From: Cryobacterium sp. M96
Lineage (GTDB): Bacteria; Actinomycetota; Actinomycetes; Actinomycetales; Microbacteriaceae
Length of the DNA: 64,000 bases
Assembly: GCF_002929845.1 (NCBI RefSeq)
Contig: NZ_PJJS01000039.1
Span: 20,590-84,589, forward strand
Direction of reading: 5' to 3'
Positions 39,187-49,185 of this stretch are shown piece after piece (positions within the stretch are counted from its first letter, which is position 1; each line of letters starts with the position of its first letter). The translations under genes and the position numbers were made by a program. Below the pieces are notes generated by a model. The model made no database searches and was not told the origin of the DNA. It saw only the letters and a program-made list of their open reading frames with translations.

Positions 39187-40683
39187 CTAAACCTGGCCCT
39201 GGCCCGTGGCGGCTCCGGATCGAGGAACGCCGAGGACGGCCAGGAGCGCCGCCGCTTTCAGTCGGGTTTCCTCGATCTCCTCCAGCGGATCGGACAGCGC
39301 CGTGATGCCGCCGCCCGTGCCGATGGAGGCCCCGTCCGGACTGAGCACGATGCTGCGGATGACCATGGCCAGGTCGACCGCGCCGTTTCGCCCCAGATAG
39401 CCGAAGGCCCCGGCGTAGAGCCCGCGCGGTCCGCACTCGAGGGCGTCGAGGATGGTCATCGCACTGATCTTGGGTGCCCCGGTCATGGACCCGGCGGGGA
39501 AGCAGGACGCAACGGCATCCACGCCGGTCAGCCCCGCGGCCAGGCGCGCCTCGACCGTGCTGACCAGCTGGTGCACGTGCGCGTAACTCTCCACGGCGAG
39601 CAGGTTCGTGACCTGCACGCTGCCGAGCTCGGCGATCCGGCCGAGGTCGTTGCGCATCAGGTCGACGATCATCAGGTTCTCGGCGCGCTCTTTGTCGCTG
39701 CCCTCGAGCTCGTCGCGGAGCTCGCGGTCCCGGTCGGCCATCCGGGAGCGCGCCCGAGTGCCCTTGATCGGCTTCGTGGTGATCAGGCCGCCCGGGGTCA
39801 CGGTCAGGAACTGTTCCGGGGAGGCGCTGAGCAGGGCGGTGTCCCCGAAACGCAGCAGCCCGCCGTGGTGGCTGGGGCTGCCGGCGCGCAACGCCAGGTA
39901 GGCGTCGACCGGATGCGGCCGCACGTCGACCAGGATCTCGTTGGTGAGGCAGAGCTGGTAGGCGTCACCGGCCCGGATGAACGCCTGGCATTCCTCGATC
40001 AGCTCGGTGTAGTGGTGCACGTCATGCCGCCACCGGGCTGCGCCGGCAGCGGCAACGGGGCCGGCAGCGGGGCCGACAGGCCACGTGACCGGCCGGGTCG
40101 CGGATGCTGCGGGCGGCGGCTCCGACGTGGCGAGAGCCTTGAGCACGGCATCGGCCCACACCTGCGGGGCATCCATCGCGTCGCCGGAAGCGCGGCGAGC
40201 GAGCGCCCTGACCGTGCGTGCCGCGTGATCGAACACCAGCACTTGGTGCACCTCGAGCAGGGCGGCATCCGGGTAGTGGGAGTCGTGCACGGGCGTGCCG
40301 AGGGTCTGGGCGCCGAGTTCGTAACCGAGCCAGCCCACCCAGCCCAGCCGAAAGCCGCCGGTATCGTCGGTGCCGGTATCCTCGGTGGCATCGTCGGGGA
40401 AGCCGGCCGGCTCCGCTCGCAGGAACTCGAAGATCGTCCCGGGTGAGAGGTGGCCCGGCACGGACGGATCGCCGGCGACCGAGACCGTCACGGTCCCCTC
40501 CGGCACCGAGGCGGTGACGAACCGGGACTCGGGCGACGCAGACCCAAGATAGCTGAGGCCGGTTTCGGCGCCGTTGCCGGCATCCAACCAGAACGCGTAC
40601 GGGCTGTTGCGGTAGAGGGTGTCGAAGACGCGGGCCGGATCCCACCACTCGGGCAGGAGGATGCTCTGAGTCGGCCCGGTCAC
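39187..40683 (-). CDS. pabB: Chorismate-utilising enzyme, PabB-like (aminodeoxychorismate synthase component I)
   Basis: A 498-residue chorismate-binding protein of the PabB/TrpE family. C-terminal motifs: SASPEQFLTV, KPIKGTRARS (the PIKGT signature of PabB rather than TrpE's usual IAGTRPR), and MTGAPKISAMTILDALE with LYAGAFGYLG. It most likely makes 4-amino-4-deoxychorismate for folate. No pabA glutaminase gene is adjacent. The upstream gap holds palindromic repeat copy 2 and the terminator of the M28 gene. Confidence 0.9.
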   Translation of the reverse strand: MTGPTQSILLPEWWDPARVFDTLYRNSPYAFWLDAGNGAETGLSYLGSASPESRFVTASVPEGTVTVSVAGDPSVPGHLSPGTIFEFLRAEPAGFPDDATEDTGTDDTGGFRLGWVGWLGYELGAQTLGTPVHDSHYPDAALLEVHQVLVFDHAARTVRALARRASGDAMDAPQVWADAVLKALATSEPPPAASATRPVTWPVGPAAGPVAAAGAARWRHDVHHYTELIEECQAFIRAGDAYQLCLTNEILVDVRPHPVDAYLALRAGSPSHHGGLLRFGDTALLSASPEQFLTVTPGGLITTKPIKGTRARSRMADRDRELRDELEGSDKERAENLMIVDLMRNDLGRIAELGSVQVTNLLAVESYAHVHQLVSTVEARLAAGLTGVDAVASCFPAGSMTGAPKISAMTILDALECGPRGLYAGAFGYLGRNGAVDLAMVIRSIVLSPDGASIGTGGGITALSDPLEEIEETRLKAAALLAVLGVPRSGAATGQGQV

Positions 40684-40769
40684 ACTCCCAGCCTAGGTGC
40701 CCTGATTCTCCCCGGAGTGCAGCGATCTGCCGCCCCGGCCGCACGCTTGCCGAACTCGGTGCCGTGTCT

Positions 40770-40857
40770 CGAACGAATTCGACGGAGATTCTCCGGAAAA
40801 CGGCTTTTCCCGTGTGTCTGCGCCCGATCCGGGCAAAATCTCCGTCGAATTCGTTCG
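40770..40857. repeat. Intergenic palindromic repeat, copy 2
   Basis: The best-preserved copy: 21-bp perfect arms, cgaacgaattcgacgg... against its complement. Inside are two perfect hairpins, ggaaaa-cggc-ttttcc and gcccg-atc-cgggc. It lies after the M28 gene and before pabB. Confidence 0.92.
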
Positions 40858-40911
40858 GACCCACTCATCTGGGTGCCGGGACCGCACCCACGACCCCACC
40901 GGGGACGCAGT

Positions 40912-40939
40912 GGGGACGCCGCCCGCGGGCGGCGTCCCC
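40912..40939. terminator. 28-bp perfect palindrome after the M28 peptidase gene
   Basis: ggggacgccgcccg and its exact complement follow with no loop, 29 bp after the M28 stop. No T-run is present on the minus strand (actgcg follows). Strong hairpin; probable terminator or RNA-stability element for the peptidase transcript. Confidence 0.6.
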
Positions 40940-40968
40940 ACCTTTCTCCGTCAGGTGCTGCAGCGTGG

Positions 40969-42480
40969 CTACTTCACAGCGAGGCTGCCCTTGAACTGGA
41001 GCCCCGTCGAGCCGGAGCCGCCGCCCCTGGTCGTGCCGTTGACCGCGGAGGTGGTCTCGCCGAACGTCATCGTCGTGTGGGCGATGGCATCGGCCATCTG
41101 CTCCAGCACCTCCGCATTGATGTTCGTGATGTCGTCGCATGCGGCGTGGTAGCAGGCATCGTACGGTGCGCCGGCGACGCCACCGTAGGTGACCGCCTCA
41201 GCCTCCGTCATCAGGTCTTCCGCACCGGTGAAGAGCCCGCCGGCGGGAATGCCGTTCTCGATGAACCCGAAGTAGTCGGACCGACCGTCGAACTCGGTGG
41301 GTTCTACGGCCAGCCCCTGCGAGGCGAAGTAGTCCAGGAAGACCTTCTCGACCAGCGCCGACCCGTTCGGGCCGGTGGTGCCGAAGGACGAGCCGTCACC
41401 GTCGTAGACGAAGCGCACAAAGTTCGGCGACGCGACCATGTCGAAGTTCAGGTTGACGGCATGCGCCTTGATCTGGCGTTTCGTCAGCTGTGACACGTAG
41501 TACTCGGAGCCGACCAGTCCATCCTCCTCACTGCCCCAAAACGCGAACCGCACCCGGTTGGTGGGTGCGTTGCCGGAGGCGGCGAGCTGGATGGCGGTTT
41601 CCAGGATGGCGGCGCTGCCGCTGCCGTTGTCGTTGATTCCCGCGCCCTCGGCGACGGAGTCGAGGTGCGCTCCGGCCACGACCGTACGGTCCGCGCGACC
41701 GGCCGAATCGGCCAGGATGTTGAAGGATTCAGTGACGGTGACCTCAGCATCCACGGCCAGCCGCACGGTCGGGGCAGGCTGCCCGGCCAGAGACGCGCCG
41801 AGCGCGAAGGTCGTTCCGATGACCGGAACGGCGGTCTGCGGGGCGTCCAGAGTGCCGTTGACGATACCGAGGCGGTCGTCGGCGTTGCCTTGGTTGAAGA
41901 TGATCACGCCGGCGGCGCCGGCCGCGATCGCATTGTCGGCCTTGACCCGGAAGGTGCAGGTGCCGCGTTGGATCAGGGCGACGTTCCCGGCCGTGAAGCC
42001 CGCGAAGTCCGCGGCTTCACAGCCGCTGGTCGAGGCCCGGTCGCCGACCAGGTTGATGTCGACCGCCTGTACCGCCGCCGAGACCGTGCCGGAGCCGGAG
42101 TAGCTCATCGTGGCAAAGTCGGTGCCGGCAGCGTAGGTGGTGGGGGTGGGCGTGAACTGCGCGAACGACTCCGCGTTCAGCACGAACTGCTCATAGGAGT
42201 AGGCCTGACGGATCGGCGTGTAGCCCGCGGCCTTGAGCCGCTCTTCGACGTAGACGGCGGATGCCTCGTACCCCGGCGTGCCGGACGCACGCGTGCCGCC
42301 GTTGGCGTCCGCGATCTCCTGGAACTTCTCCAGGTGGTCGATGATTCCGGCTGCCGTAACGGCTTCGCGCAGCGCGCCGGTGTCCGTTCCGTTATCGGCG
42401 TAGGCGGGCAGCCCGACGCTGACCGACAGGGCCACGGCCGTGCCGATGGCGGCGAGACGAATATTCCGATTCTGTTTCAT
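40969..42480 (-). CDS. Secreted M28-family aminopeptidase with PA domain
   Basis: A 503-residue zinc aminopeptidase with a Sec signal peptide (basic start, helix, cleavage about PAYA-DN at residue 28). PA domain about 125-230 (ALIQRGTCTFRVKADNAIAAGAAG). Zinc ligands of M28: AHLDSV, GINDNGSGSA, WGSEEDGLVG, NLNFDMVASPN and DACYHAACDD, all intact. Similar to Streptomyces-type aminopeptidases. It should be extracellular; substrate is N-terminal residues of peptides. Transcribed on its own, followed by a strong palindrome. Confidence 0.93.
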   Translation of the reverse strand: MKQNRNIRLAAIGTAVALSVSVGLPAYADNGTDTGALREAVTAAGIIDHLEKFQEIADANGGTRASGTPGYEASAVYVEERLKAAGYTPIRQAYSYEQFVLNAESFAQFTPTPTTYAAGTDFATMSYSGSGTVSAAVQAVDINLVGDRASTSGCEAADFAGFTAGNVALIQRGTCTFRVKADNAIAAGAAGVIIFNQGNADDRLGIVNGTLDAPQTAVPVIGTTFALGASLAGQPAPTVRLAVDAEVTVTESFNILADSAGRADRTVVAGAHLDSVAEGAGINDNGSGSAAILETAIQLAASGNAPTNRVRFAFWGSEEDGLVGSEYYVSQLTKRQIKAHAVNLNFDMVASPNFVRFVYDGDGSSFGTTGPNGSALVEKVFLDYFASQGLAVEPTEFDGRSDYFGFIENGIPAGGLFTGAEDLMTEAEAVTYGGVAGAPYDACYHAACDDITNINAEVLEQMADAIAHTTMTFGETTSAVNGTTRGGGSGSTGLQFKGSLAVK

Positions 42481-42616
42481 GAGGGTCCCTCAGACTGGAT
42501 CGAACGTGGGCCGGTCGTCCTTGAGCGGCCCTGCAGCGACGCTAGCGTATCCCCCAGTCGCGGGGCAAGGGCAGGTCCCCAGCCCCGCTGCGGGTGCACG
42601 GCTTAGGCTGTGGGTC

Positions 42617-43273
42617 GTGAACGATATCCTCAGCTGGATCCTGGATACGGTTTCCAGCGTGGATCCGGTGCTGCGCACCCTCCTGGCCGGACTCGGCATG
42701 CTGCTGGAGACATCCGTTCTCGTCGGCCTGGTCGTGCCGGGCGATTCCATCGTGATCGTGGCGAGCACCGCGGTGAGCAACACGGCCGAGTTCCTGGGGC
42801 TCGTCGCCGCGGTGATCGTCGGAGCCCTGATCGGCGAGAGCATCGGCTTCGCGCTCGGCCGCCACTTCGGGCCGTGGATCCGGATGAGCCGCCTCGGGCG
42901 CCGGCTCGGGGAACGCAACTGGGCCCGGGCCGAGATCTACCTGGCACGGCGCGGCGGCATCGCCGTGTTCCTGTCGCGGTTCCTGCCCGTGCTGCACTCG
43001 CTGATCCCGCTGACCGTGGGGATGAGCCCGATGCCCTACCGCACCTTCATGAAGTGGACCGTGCCGGCCTGCGTGATCTGGGCGGTGGCCTACGTGTCGA
43101 TCGGTTCGGCCGCCGCCGAAGGCTACCGCGAGCTCTCCGACCGGCTCCACTTCGCCGGATACCTCTTCGTCGGCGCGATCGCGCTCTTCGTGCTGCTCGT
43201 GTTCCTGGTCAAACGCTGGCTGCACCGCCGCGAGGAGCGACACATGGAACAGCCGGAGCCTCCGGTCGTCTGA
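42617..43273 (+). CDS. DedA-family (VTT domain) membrane protein
   Basis: A 218-residue membrane protein with the DedA/SNARE-associated core: LETSVLVGLVVPGDSIVIVAS (with the conserved PG and D), a GALIGESIGFALGRHFG helix, and RFLPVLHSLIPLTVGMSPMPYRTF with the conserved Arg. DedA proteins act as undecaprenyl-phosphate or phospholipid flippases in several bacteria. Start GTG at 42617-42619; longer readings run into non-coding sequence. Convergent with cydC, about 40 bp apart. Confidence 0.91.
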   Translation: MNDILSWILDTVSSVDPVLRTLLAGLGMLLETSVLVGLVVPGDSIVIVASTAVSNTAEFLGLVAAVIVGALIGESIGFALGRHFGPWIRMSRLGRRLGERNWARAEIYLARRGGIAVFLSRFLPVLHSLIPLTVGMSPMPYRTFMKWTVPACVIWAVAYVSIGSAAAEGYRELSDRLHFAGYLFVGAIALFVLLVFLVKRWLHRREERHMEQPEPPVV

Positions 43274-43314
43274 CCGCATGCTCGGTCGGGCGACCCCTCG
43301 TTCGGCTGTCAAGT

Positions 43315-45060
43315 TCAGCGGGCAGGTCCGGGCACGACGACCCTCGCGGTGATCAGGTCGTCCGGCACCGGCGTGTGTGAGATGAGCAGCACCGCACGGC
43401 CGTCCTCCGCCGCCGTGACCAGGATGTCCCGCACGAGCACGTCGCCCTGCGCCTCGTCGACGTTGGCGGTGGGTTCGTCGACGATGAGCACCGCGAAATC
43501 CGCCAGCAACGCCCGCGCCAGCGCGATGCGCTGGGCCTGACCGCCGGAGACCAGGGCACCCCGCTCGCCGACCCGGGCGTCGAGGCCCCCACGCTTGGCG
43601 GCCCACTCCCCCAGTCCGACCCGGGCGAGCACGGCCTCGAGGTCGTCGTCGGTGGCCGTCGTGCGGGCGAAGAGCAGGTTCTGACGGATGCTGTCGTCGA
43701 AGAGCCAGGGACGCTGTTCGCACAGTCCCACCCGGCGACGCACCTCGGCCGGGGCCAGCGTGCGCGCCTCGACGCCGTCGAGCCGGTACGAGCCCGTGTA
43801 GTCGAGGAAGCGCACCAGGGTCTGGGCCAGGGTGGTCTTGCCGGCGCCGCTCGGCCCTGCCAGGTGCACGCGGTCCCCCGGCGCCAGGCGCAGGGTGATG
43901 CCCGTGACCGCCGGGGTAACGGAACCGGGCCAGCGGGCACCCACGTCGGTGAGTTCGAGCACCGGGTGGGCGCTGACGCTCGTGGTGGACATCGCATCCG
44001 CCGGCGCATCCGTCGGCTCGGTTACCGACTCCGCCGGGATCTCCGTGGGGACGCTGGTCGGCACCGCCGTCGCCACCCGCGCGGCGCTGGAGCGCACCTG
44101 GCGCCAGACGCCGAGCGCGAGCGGGATCATTCCGAACACCTCGAACACCGCCATGGGCACGAGCACGACCACGACGAAGCCCGGTCCGCTGAGGCCAGCC
44201 GGCCCGGAGAGGGCCGGAATGCCGACCTGGAGCGCGGCGACCGTCGCCAGACCCGCGAACAGTGACAGCACGGCTCCCTGCACGCCCACGCCCAGCGACC
44301 GGCGCAGGGAGGCCCGGCGCAGCCGGTCGTCGGCCGCCGCAAGGGTGGCCAGGCGGGCATCGAGGGCCCCGAAGGCGCTCAGCACGTCGAGGTTCTCCAC
44401 CACCTCGAGCACCTCGCCGGCGAGGGCTCCGCGGAGGGGTGCAAGCTGGCGCTCCGACCGGGCGGACAGCGCGCTGGAGGTGACGGTGGCGAGCAGACCG
44501 GCAACGAGGAGCGCCAGCGCCAGCGTGACACCGGCGGCGGGGAGAACCAGCCAGACCCCGACCACGCTCACGCTCAAGAGGACCCCCGCCGTGGCCAGAG
44601 GCTGCACCACCCGCAGCGGGAAGTCCTGCAGGTCGTCGACGTCGCGCACGAGGCGACTGAGCAGGTCGCCACGGCTCGTGCCTCCGAGGCCGGCCGGGGA
44701 GAGCGGCAGGATCCGGGAGAAGATGCCCACGCGCAGGTCAGCCAGCTGGCGGAATGCGGCGTCGTGGCTGGCCAGACGCTCGAGGTAGCGGAACGCAGAC
44801 CGGCCGAGGGCGAACGCACGCACCCCGACGACCGCCATCGAGAGGAACATGACCGGCGGTTGCTCGGCGGCTCGGGTGATCAGCCACGCCGACGACGCCA
44901 GGAGGGCCACCGCGAAGACCGCGCTCAGCACGCCCGCGGCCAGGCCGGGGGCGAACCGGCGGGCAGGCGGCTGGGCCAGGCGCAGGACGGCGCGCACCTC
45001 GGCCCGGCCGGCCGGCCGGGGGCCGGCGATCCCGCTCGCGCTGGGTCCGGAATCAGACAT
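43315..45060 (-). CDS. cydC: ABC transporter CydC (cytochrome bd assembly)
   Basis: A 581-residue ABC exporter half: six-helix membrane domain (about 30-310) and ATPase domain with Walker A GPSGAGKTTLA, signature LVSGGQAQRIALARALL, Walker B LIVDEPTANVD and LISHTP switch. CydDC exports thiols and/or handles heme for cytochrome bd. A Thr/Pro/Glu/Ala-rich linker separates the halves. Start ATG at 45058-45060, overlapping cydD by 8 bp; an upstream in-frame ATG is inside cydD. Confidence 0.92.
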   Translation of the reverse strand: MSDSGPSASGIAGPRPAGRAEVRAVLRLAQPPARRFAPGLAAGVLSAVFAVALLASSAWLITRAAEQPPVMFLSMAVVGVRAFALGRSAFRYLERLASHDAAFRQLADLRVGIFSRILPLSPAGLGGTSRGDLLSRLVRDVDDLQDFPLRVVQPLATAGVLLSVSVVGVWLVLPAAGVTLALALLVAGLLATVTSSALSARSERQLAPLRGALAGEVLEVVENLDVLSAFGALDARLATLAAADDRLRRASLRRSLGVGVQGAVLSLFAGLATVAALQVGIPALSGPAGLSGPGFVVVVLVPMAVFEVFGMIPLALGVWRQVRSSAARVATAVPTSVPTEIPAESVTEPTDAPADAMSTTSVSAHPVLELTDVGARWPGSVTPAVTGITLRLAPGDRVHLAGPSGAGKTTLAQTLVRFLDYTGSYRLDGVEARTLAPAEVRRRVGLCEQRPWLFDDSIRQNLLFARTTATDDDLEAVLARVGLGEWAAKRGGLDARVGERGALVSGGQAQRIALARALLADFAVLIVDEPTANVDEAQGDVLVRDILVTAAEDGRAVLLISHTPVPDDLITARVVVPGPAR

Positions 45061-46717
45061 GGGCCACCTCGTGCAGGGCAACGATCTGGTCGGCGGCGTC
45101 CCGCAGGGCAGGCCGGTGGCTGACCACGATCACGATCCGCCCCTCGGTCGTGAGCCGGCGCAGCCCGGCGACGAGAGAGGCCTCCGCAGCCTCGTCCAGC
45201 GCCGAACTGGGCTCGTCGAGAACGACCACGGCGCAGTCGTGGCTCTCAGCGCGGTAGATGGCGCGGGCCGCTGCGACCCGCTGGGCCTGTCCGCCGGAGA
45301 GTCCCTCGCCGGCGATGCCGAGTATGGTAGCCGGCTCCAGATCGCCCGCTCCGGCGCACTCCAGCGACCGGGCCACGGTGTCCCGATCGACGGACGCGTC
45401 ACCGAGCGCGAGATTGTCGGCGATCGTTCCCTGGAACAGTCCCGGCCGTTGCCCGGCCCACGCCAGCCACGGGCGCGGTGTGCCCGGGGTCTGCTCCGCA
45501 CCGTTCAGCAGGATCCGCCCGCCGAAAGGGACGAATCCCTGCAGGGCGGCCACCAGCGTGGATTTTCCGGTGCCGCTCGGGCCCACGACCACGGCGAGTT
45601 CGCCGGGGCGGAAGACGGCGCTGAAGTCGTGCACGGGGGCATCCGTGCCCCGCTGGATCGTGACCTGCTCGAACCGGAGCACGCCGGTATCCGCGGGGCC
45701 TGCTCCGGTGCGCGCGCCAGACGGGGCAGTCGAGGCAACCGGGGTCGCCACGGCCCGGGGCCCGGCACCGTCGTCGAGAATGGCGAAGACCTCCTCGGCC
45801 GCCGCCAGACCGTCGGCCGCGGCGTGGAACTGGGCGCCGACCTGCCGCACGGGGAGAAAAGCCTCCGGGGCCAGCAGCAGCACGAACAGGCCGACGCCGA
45901 GTGCGAGGCTTCCGTCAACCAGGCGCAGCCCGATGGAGACGGCAACGAGGGCCACCGACAGGCTGGCCGCCAGTTCGAGCACGAACCCGCTGAGGAAGGA
46001 GACCCGCAGCACCTTCATAGTGCGGCCGCGGTAGTCCTCGGTGATGGAGCGCACCCGGGCGAACTGGCGTCGCTCCCGACCGTAGATTTTGAGCGTGCCG
46101 AGCCCGCCGACGAGGTCGAGGAACCCCGTCGACAGCCGCTGCAGGGACTCCCACTGCTGCCGCTGCACGGACTGGGTGGCCTGGCCGATCAGCACCATGA
46201 AGACGGGGATGAATGGCAGCACTACGATGACTGTGATGCCGCTGGGCAGGTCCTGCCAGAGCATCACCAAGATCAGCAGGGGCGTGCTGATCGCCGCCAG
46301 CAAGAGCTGGGGCAGGTAGCGGGCGAAGTAGTTGTCCAGCGCGTCCAGCCCCTGGGTGGCCAGGGTGGAGACGCCCACACTGGCCCGGCCGCTGAGCCAA
46401 TCCGGGCCGCGCTCGGCGACGCGGTCGAGAACCTGGCGGCGCAGCTGGCTCTTGACTTGGGCTGCTCCGCGGGTGGCGGCCACCTCGAGGAGCCACACCA
46501 GCGCGGCCCGCACCACGATCACGCCCGCAAGGGCGGCCGTGGTGAAGGCCAGCGAATCCTGAGAGGCCCCAGTCAACGCGAGGGTGATGCTCTGGCTCAG
46601 CAGCCAGGAGAAAGCGATGACCGTGACAGTCTGCGCCAGTCCGAGCAGGGCACCCACCGACAGGAACCACCGGGCGGCGGACGCGTAGCGGAGGAGCCGA
46701 GGATCGAAGGGGCGCAT
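45053..46717 (-). CDS. cydD: ABC transporter CydD (cytochrome bd assembly)
   Basis: A 554-residue ABC exporter half with membrane domain and ATPase domain (GPSGTGKSTL, LSGGQAQRVAAARAIY, VVVLDEPSSALD, VVSHRP). Heterodimer partner of CydC. Start ATG at 46715-46717, 5 bp after the cydB stop. A much longer open frame upstream in the same phase lies across cydB and cydA and is a shadow. Confidence 0.93.
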   Translation of the reverse strand: MRPFDPRLLRYASAARWFLSVGALLGLAQTVTVIAFSWLLSQSITLALTGASQDSLAFTTAALAGVIVVRAALVWLLEVAATRGAAQVKSQLRRQVLDRVAERGPDWLSGRASVGVSTLATQGLDALDNYFARYLPQLLLAAISTPLLILVMLWQDLPSGITVIVVLPFIPVFMVLIGQATQSVQRQQWESLQRLSTGFLDLVGGLGTLKIYGRERRQFARVRSITEDYRGRTMKVLRVSFLSGFVLELAASLSVALVAVSIGLRLVDGSLALGVGLFVLLLAPEAFLPVRQVGAQFHAAADGLAAAEEVFAILDDGAGPRAVATPVASTAPSGARTGAGPADTGVLRFEQVTIQRGTDAPVHDFSAVFRPGELAVVVGPSGTGKSTLVAALQGFVPFGGRILLNGAEQTPGTPRPWLAWAGQRPGLFQGTIADNLALGDASVDRDTVARSLECAGAGDLEPATILGIAGEGLSGGQAQRVAAARAIYRAESHDCAVVVLDEPSSALDEAAEASLVAGLRRLTTEGRIVIVVSHRPALRDAADQIVALHEVAHV

Positions 46718-46722
46718 TCCGT

Positions 46723-47742
46723 TTAGTGTCCGGCGGACTCTACGTGGGCCGAGACGGTCGTGCGGCTGACCCGCTTGCGTAGAACCCAGTAGGTCCAGCC
46801 CTGGTACAAGAAGATGACGGGCATGGCGAACAGGGCGGTCCAGCTCATCACCTGCAGTGTGTACGGCGTCGAGGAGGCGTTCTCGATGGTCAGGCTGTTG
46901 GCTGCATCGTTGCTCGCCGGCATCACGTCGGGGAACAGGGACGCGAAGAGCGTCAGCACCGCGAGGGCGATCGTCGCGGCCATCAGCGTGAAGGCCCAGC
47001 CTTCGGCGCCCCGCAGGTTCGCCAGGAACGCCCCGATCAGGGCAACCGCGGCGAGGGCGGCGAAGGCACCGGTGGCCAGGCTGCCGAAGGCAAGGGTGGT
47101 CCAGACCAGGAACGAGGCGGCCACCACGATGGTGGCCACCCCGGCCTTGACGGCTAGCCTCTGAGCGCGCTGACGGATGTCCCCCTCGGTCTTCAGGGAG
47201 ATGAAGACCACGCCGTGGGTGAAGAACAGGAGCAGCGTGGTGAGCCCGCCCAGGAGGGCGTATGGGTTGAGCAGGTCGAAGAAGGAGCCGATGTAGTTGA
47301 AGTCCGCGTCCAACTGCACGCCCCGCACGATGTTGGAGAAGGCGACACCCCAGAGCAGAGCGGGAACGGCAGACCCGATCACGATCATGAGGTCGAAGCG
47401 TTTCTTCCAGGTTGCTTCCGGGCGTTGGTGCCGGTACTCGAATGACACCCCGCGCAGGATGAGGGCGAGAAGGATCACCAGCAGGGCCAGGTAGAACCCG
47501 CTGAACAGGGTGGCGTACCACTCCGGGAAGGCGGCGAAGAGTGCTGCGCCGGCCACGATCAGCCAGGTTTCGTTGAGGTCCCAGACCGGCCCGATGGTGT
47601 TGATGATGACCCGGCGGTCGAGGTCGTCCTTGCCCAGGAAGGGCAGCGACATGCCGACGCCGAAGTCGAAGCCGTCGAGAACGAAGTAGCCGATGAAGAG
47701 TGCACCGATGATCCAGAACCAGAGAATGTTGAGATCCATCAT
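46723..47742 (-). CDS. cydB: Cytochrome bd oxidase subunit II
   Basis: A 339-residue, about eight-helix membrane subunit: starts MMDLNILWFWIIGALFIGYFVLDGFDFGVGM (the GFDFGVGM signature), contains GPVWDLNETWLIVAGAALFAAFP and ends near FLYQGWTYWVLRKRV. Supports subunit I but holds no heme in most members. Directly follows cydA (6 bp gap). Confidence 0.97.
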   Translation of the reverse strand: MMDLNILWFWIIGALFIGYFVLDGFDFGVGMSLPFLGKDDLDRRVIINTIGPVWDLNETWLIVAGAALFAAFPEWYATLFSGFYLALLVILLALILRGVSFEYRHQRPEATWKKRFDLMIVIGSAVPALLWGVAFSNIVRGVQLDADFNYIGSFFDLLNPYALLGGLTTLLLFFTHGVVFISLKTEGDIRQRAQRLAVKAGVATIVVAASFLVWTTLAFGSLATGAFAALAAVALIGAFLANLRGAEGWAFTLMAATIALAVLTLFASLFPDVMPASNDAANSLTIENASSTPYTLQVMSWTALFAMPVIFLYQGWTYWVLRKRVSRTTVSAHVESAGH

Positions 47743-47748
47743 GCGCTC

Positions 47749-49161
47749 CTAGTAGACCGTGACCTGTGGCTTGACCTTGCCGGAAACCGGGTCGGGTTCC
47801 GCCAGCGGGGCAGGTCCCTTCCGCACGGCCTGCAGGATCAACTTGAATTCGACGACAGCGAGGGCGCCGTAGATCAGCGTGAACGCGATCAGCGAGATCA
47901 GGATCTCGGCGCCGCTGACGTTGGGTGATACGCCGTCCTCGGTGCGCAGGAGCCCGAACACGAGCCAGGGCTGCCGCCCCATCTCGGTGAAGATCCAGCC
48001 GACGCTCATGGCGAGAAGCGAGAACGGGAAGCTCCAGATAGCGATCTTCCAGACCCAGGTGGCCTGGGGGCTGCGCCCGCCGCGGGTCAGCCAGAGGCCG
48101 ACGACGGCAACTAGTATATGGGCGATGCCGAGACCGATCATCCAGCGGAAGGCCCAGTAGGTGATCCAGATGGTCGGGGTGTAGTCGCCGGGGCCGTACA
48201 GGCTCACATACTGCGCCTGCAGGTTGTCGATGCCTTCGACCGTGCCGTTGAGGGTGTGGGTCGACAGGAACGACAAAAGGTATGGGATACGAATCGAGAA
48301 TAATTCGCTGACGCCGTCGGGGGTGCCGAGGGTGAAGATCGAGAAGGATGCCTCGGCGCCCGTCGCTGTCTTGTACATCGCCTCGGCCGCCGCCATCTTC
48401 ATGGGCTGGGCCGCGGTCATGGCCAGGCTCAGCGAGTCGCCGAAGAAGGTGGTGAGCGCACCGGAGACAACCATCATCCACATGCCCAACTTGAGTGCGG
48501 GACGCATGGATTCCTCGTGCTGCTTGCGCAGCAGGTGCCAGGCGGCCACCGAGATGACGAGGCCTGACGACACCATGAAGCAGGCGAAGATCGTGTGCGG
48601 GAAGGAGGCCAGGGCGATCGGGTTGGTCAAAAGCTCGCCAATACTGGTGAGCTCGGCCCGGCCGCGCTCCTCGTTGATGCGGAACGCGATCGGGTTCTGC
48701 ATGAACGCGTTCGCCGCGAGGATGAAGTAGGCCGAGGCGATCGAACCGGCCGTCGTCAGCCAGATGGTGGCGAGGTGCAGGCCGCGGGGCAGCTTGTCCC
48801 AGCCGAAGATCCACAGTCCGATGAACGTGGCCTCCAGGAAGAAGGCGATGATGCCCTCGAAGGCGAGCGGGGCGCCGAAGACGTCACCGACGAAGCGGGA
48901 GTAGTCCGACCAGTTCATACCGAACTGGAACTCCTGCACGATTCCGGTAACGACGCCCATGGCGAAGTTGATCAGGAAGATCTTGCCGAAGAAGTGGGTC
49001 AGCTCGAGGTACTTGGCCTTGTCGGTGCGCACCCAGGCGGTCTGGAAGAGCGCGACCGTGAACGCCAGCCCGATCGTGAGCGGTACGAAGAGAAAGTGAT
49101 AGACGGTAGTCAGACCGAATTGCCATCTCGACAGGAGTAACGGATCCAGCCACTCGTTCAT
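47749..49161 (-). CDS. cydA: Cytochrome bd oxidase subunit I
   Basis: A 470-residue quinol oxidase subunit carrying hemes b558, b595 and d. Heme-ligand His22 (TTVYHFLFVPLTIG) and His in ASFPHTIFACFM are visible, with the GRQPW motif (TEMGRQPWLVFG) after the Q-loop. Length is that of the short-Q-loop type. Ribosome-binding site ggaggg stands 4 nt before the ATG. Divergent from blaI; two inverted repeats lie in the 97-bp gap. Confidence 0.97.
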   Translation of the reverse strand: MNEWLDPLLLSRWQFGLTTVYHFLFVPLTIGLAFTVALFQTAWVRTDKAKYLELTHFFGKIFLINFAMGVVTGIVQEFQFGMNWSDYSRFVGDVFGAPLAFEGIIAFFLEATFIGLWIFGWDKLPRGLHLATIWLTTAGSIASAYFILAANAFMQNPIAFRINEERGRAELTSIGELLTNPIALASFPHTIFACFMVSSGLVISVAAWHLLRKQHEESMRPALKLGMWMMVVSGALTTFFGDSLSLAMTAAQPMKMAAAEAMYKTATGAEASFSIFTLGTPDGVSELFSIRIPYLLSFLSTHTLNGTVEGIDNLQAQYVSLYGPGDYTPTIWITYWAFRWMIGLGIAHILVAVVGLWLTRGGRSPQATWVWKIAIWSFPFSLLAMSVGWIFTEMGRQPWLVFGLLRTEDGVSPNVSGAEILISLIAFTLIYGALAVVEFKLILQAVRKGPAPLAEPDPVSGKVKPQVTVY

Positions 49162-49185
49162 GCGCCCTCCAGCGTCATCGGGTTT

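Noticed and set aside
46718..48814. Very long open frame continuing upstream of cydD, through cydB and cydA
   Set aside because: The upstream part lies in another phase of the clearly real cydB and cydA; its translation is His/Arg/Pro-rich shadow sequence. CydD starts at 46717.
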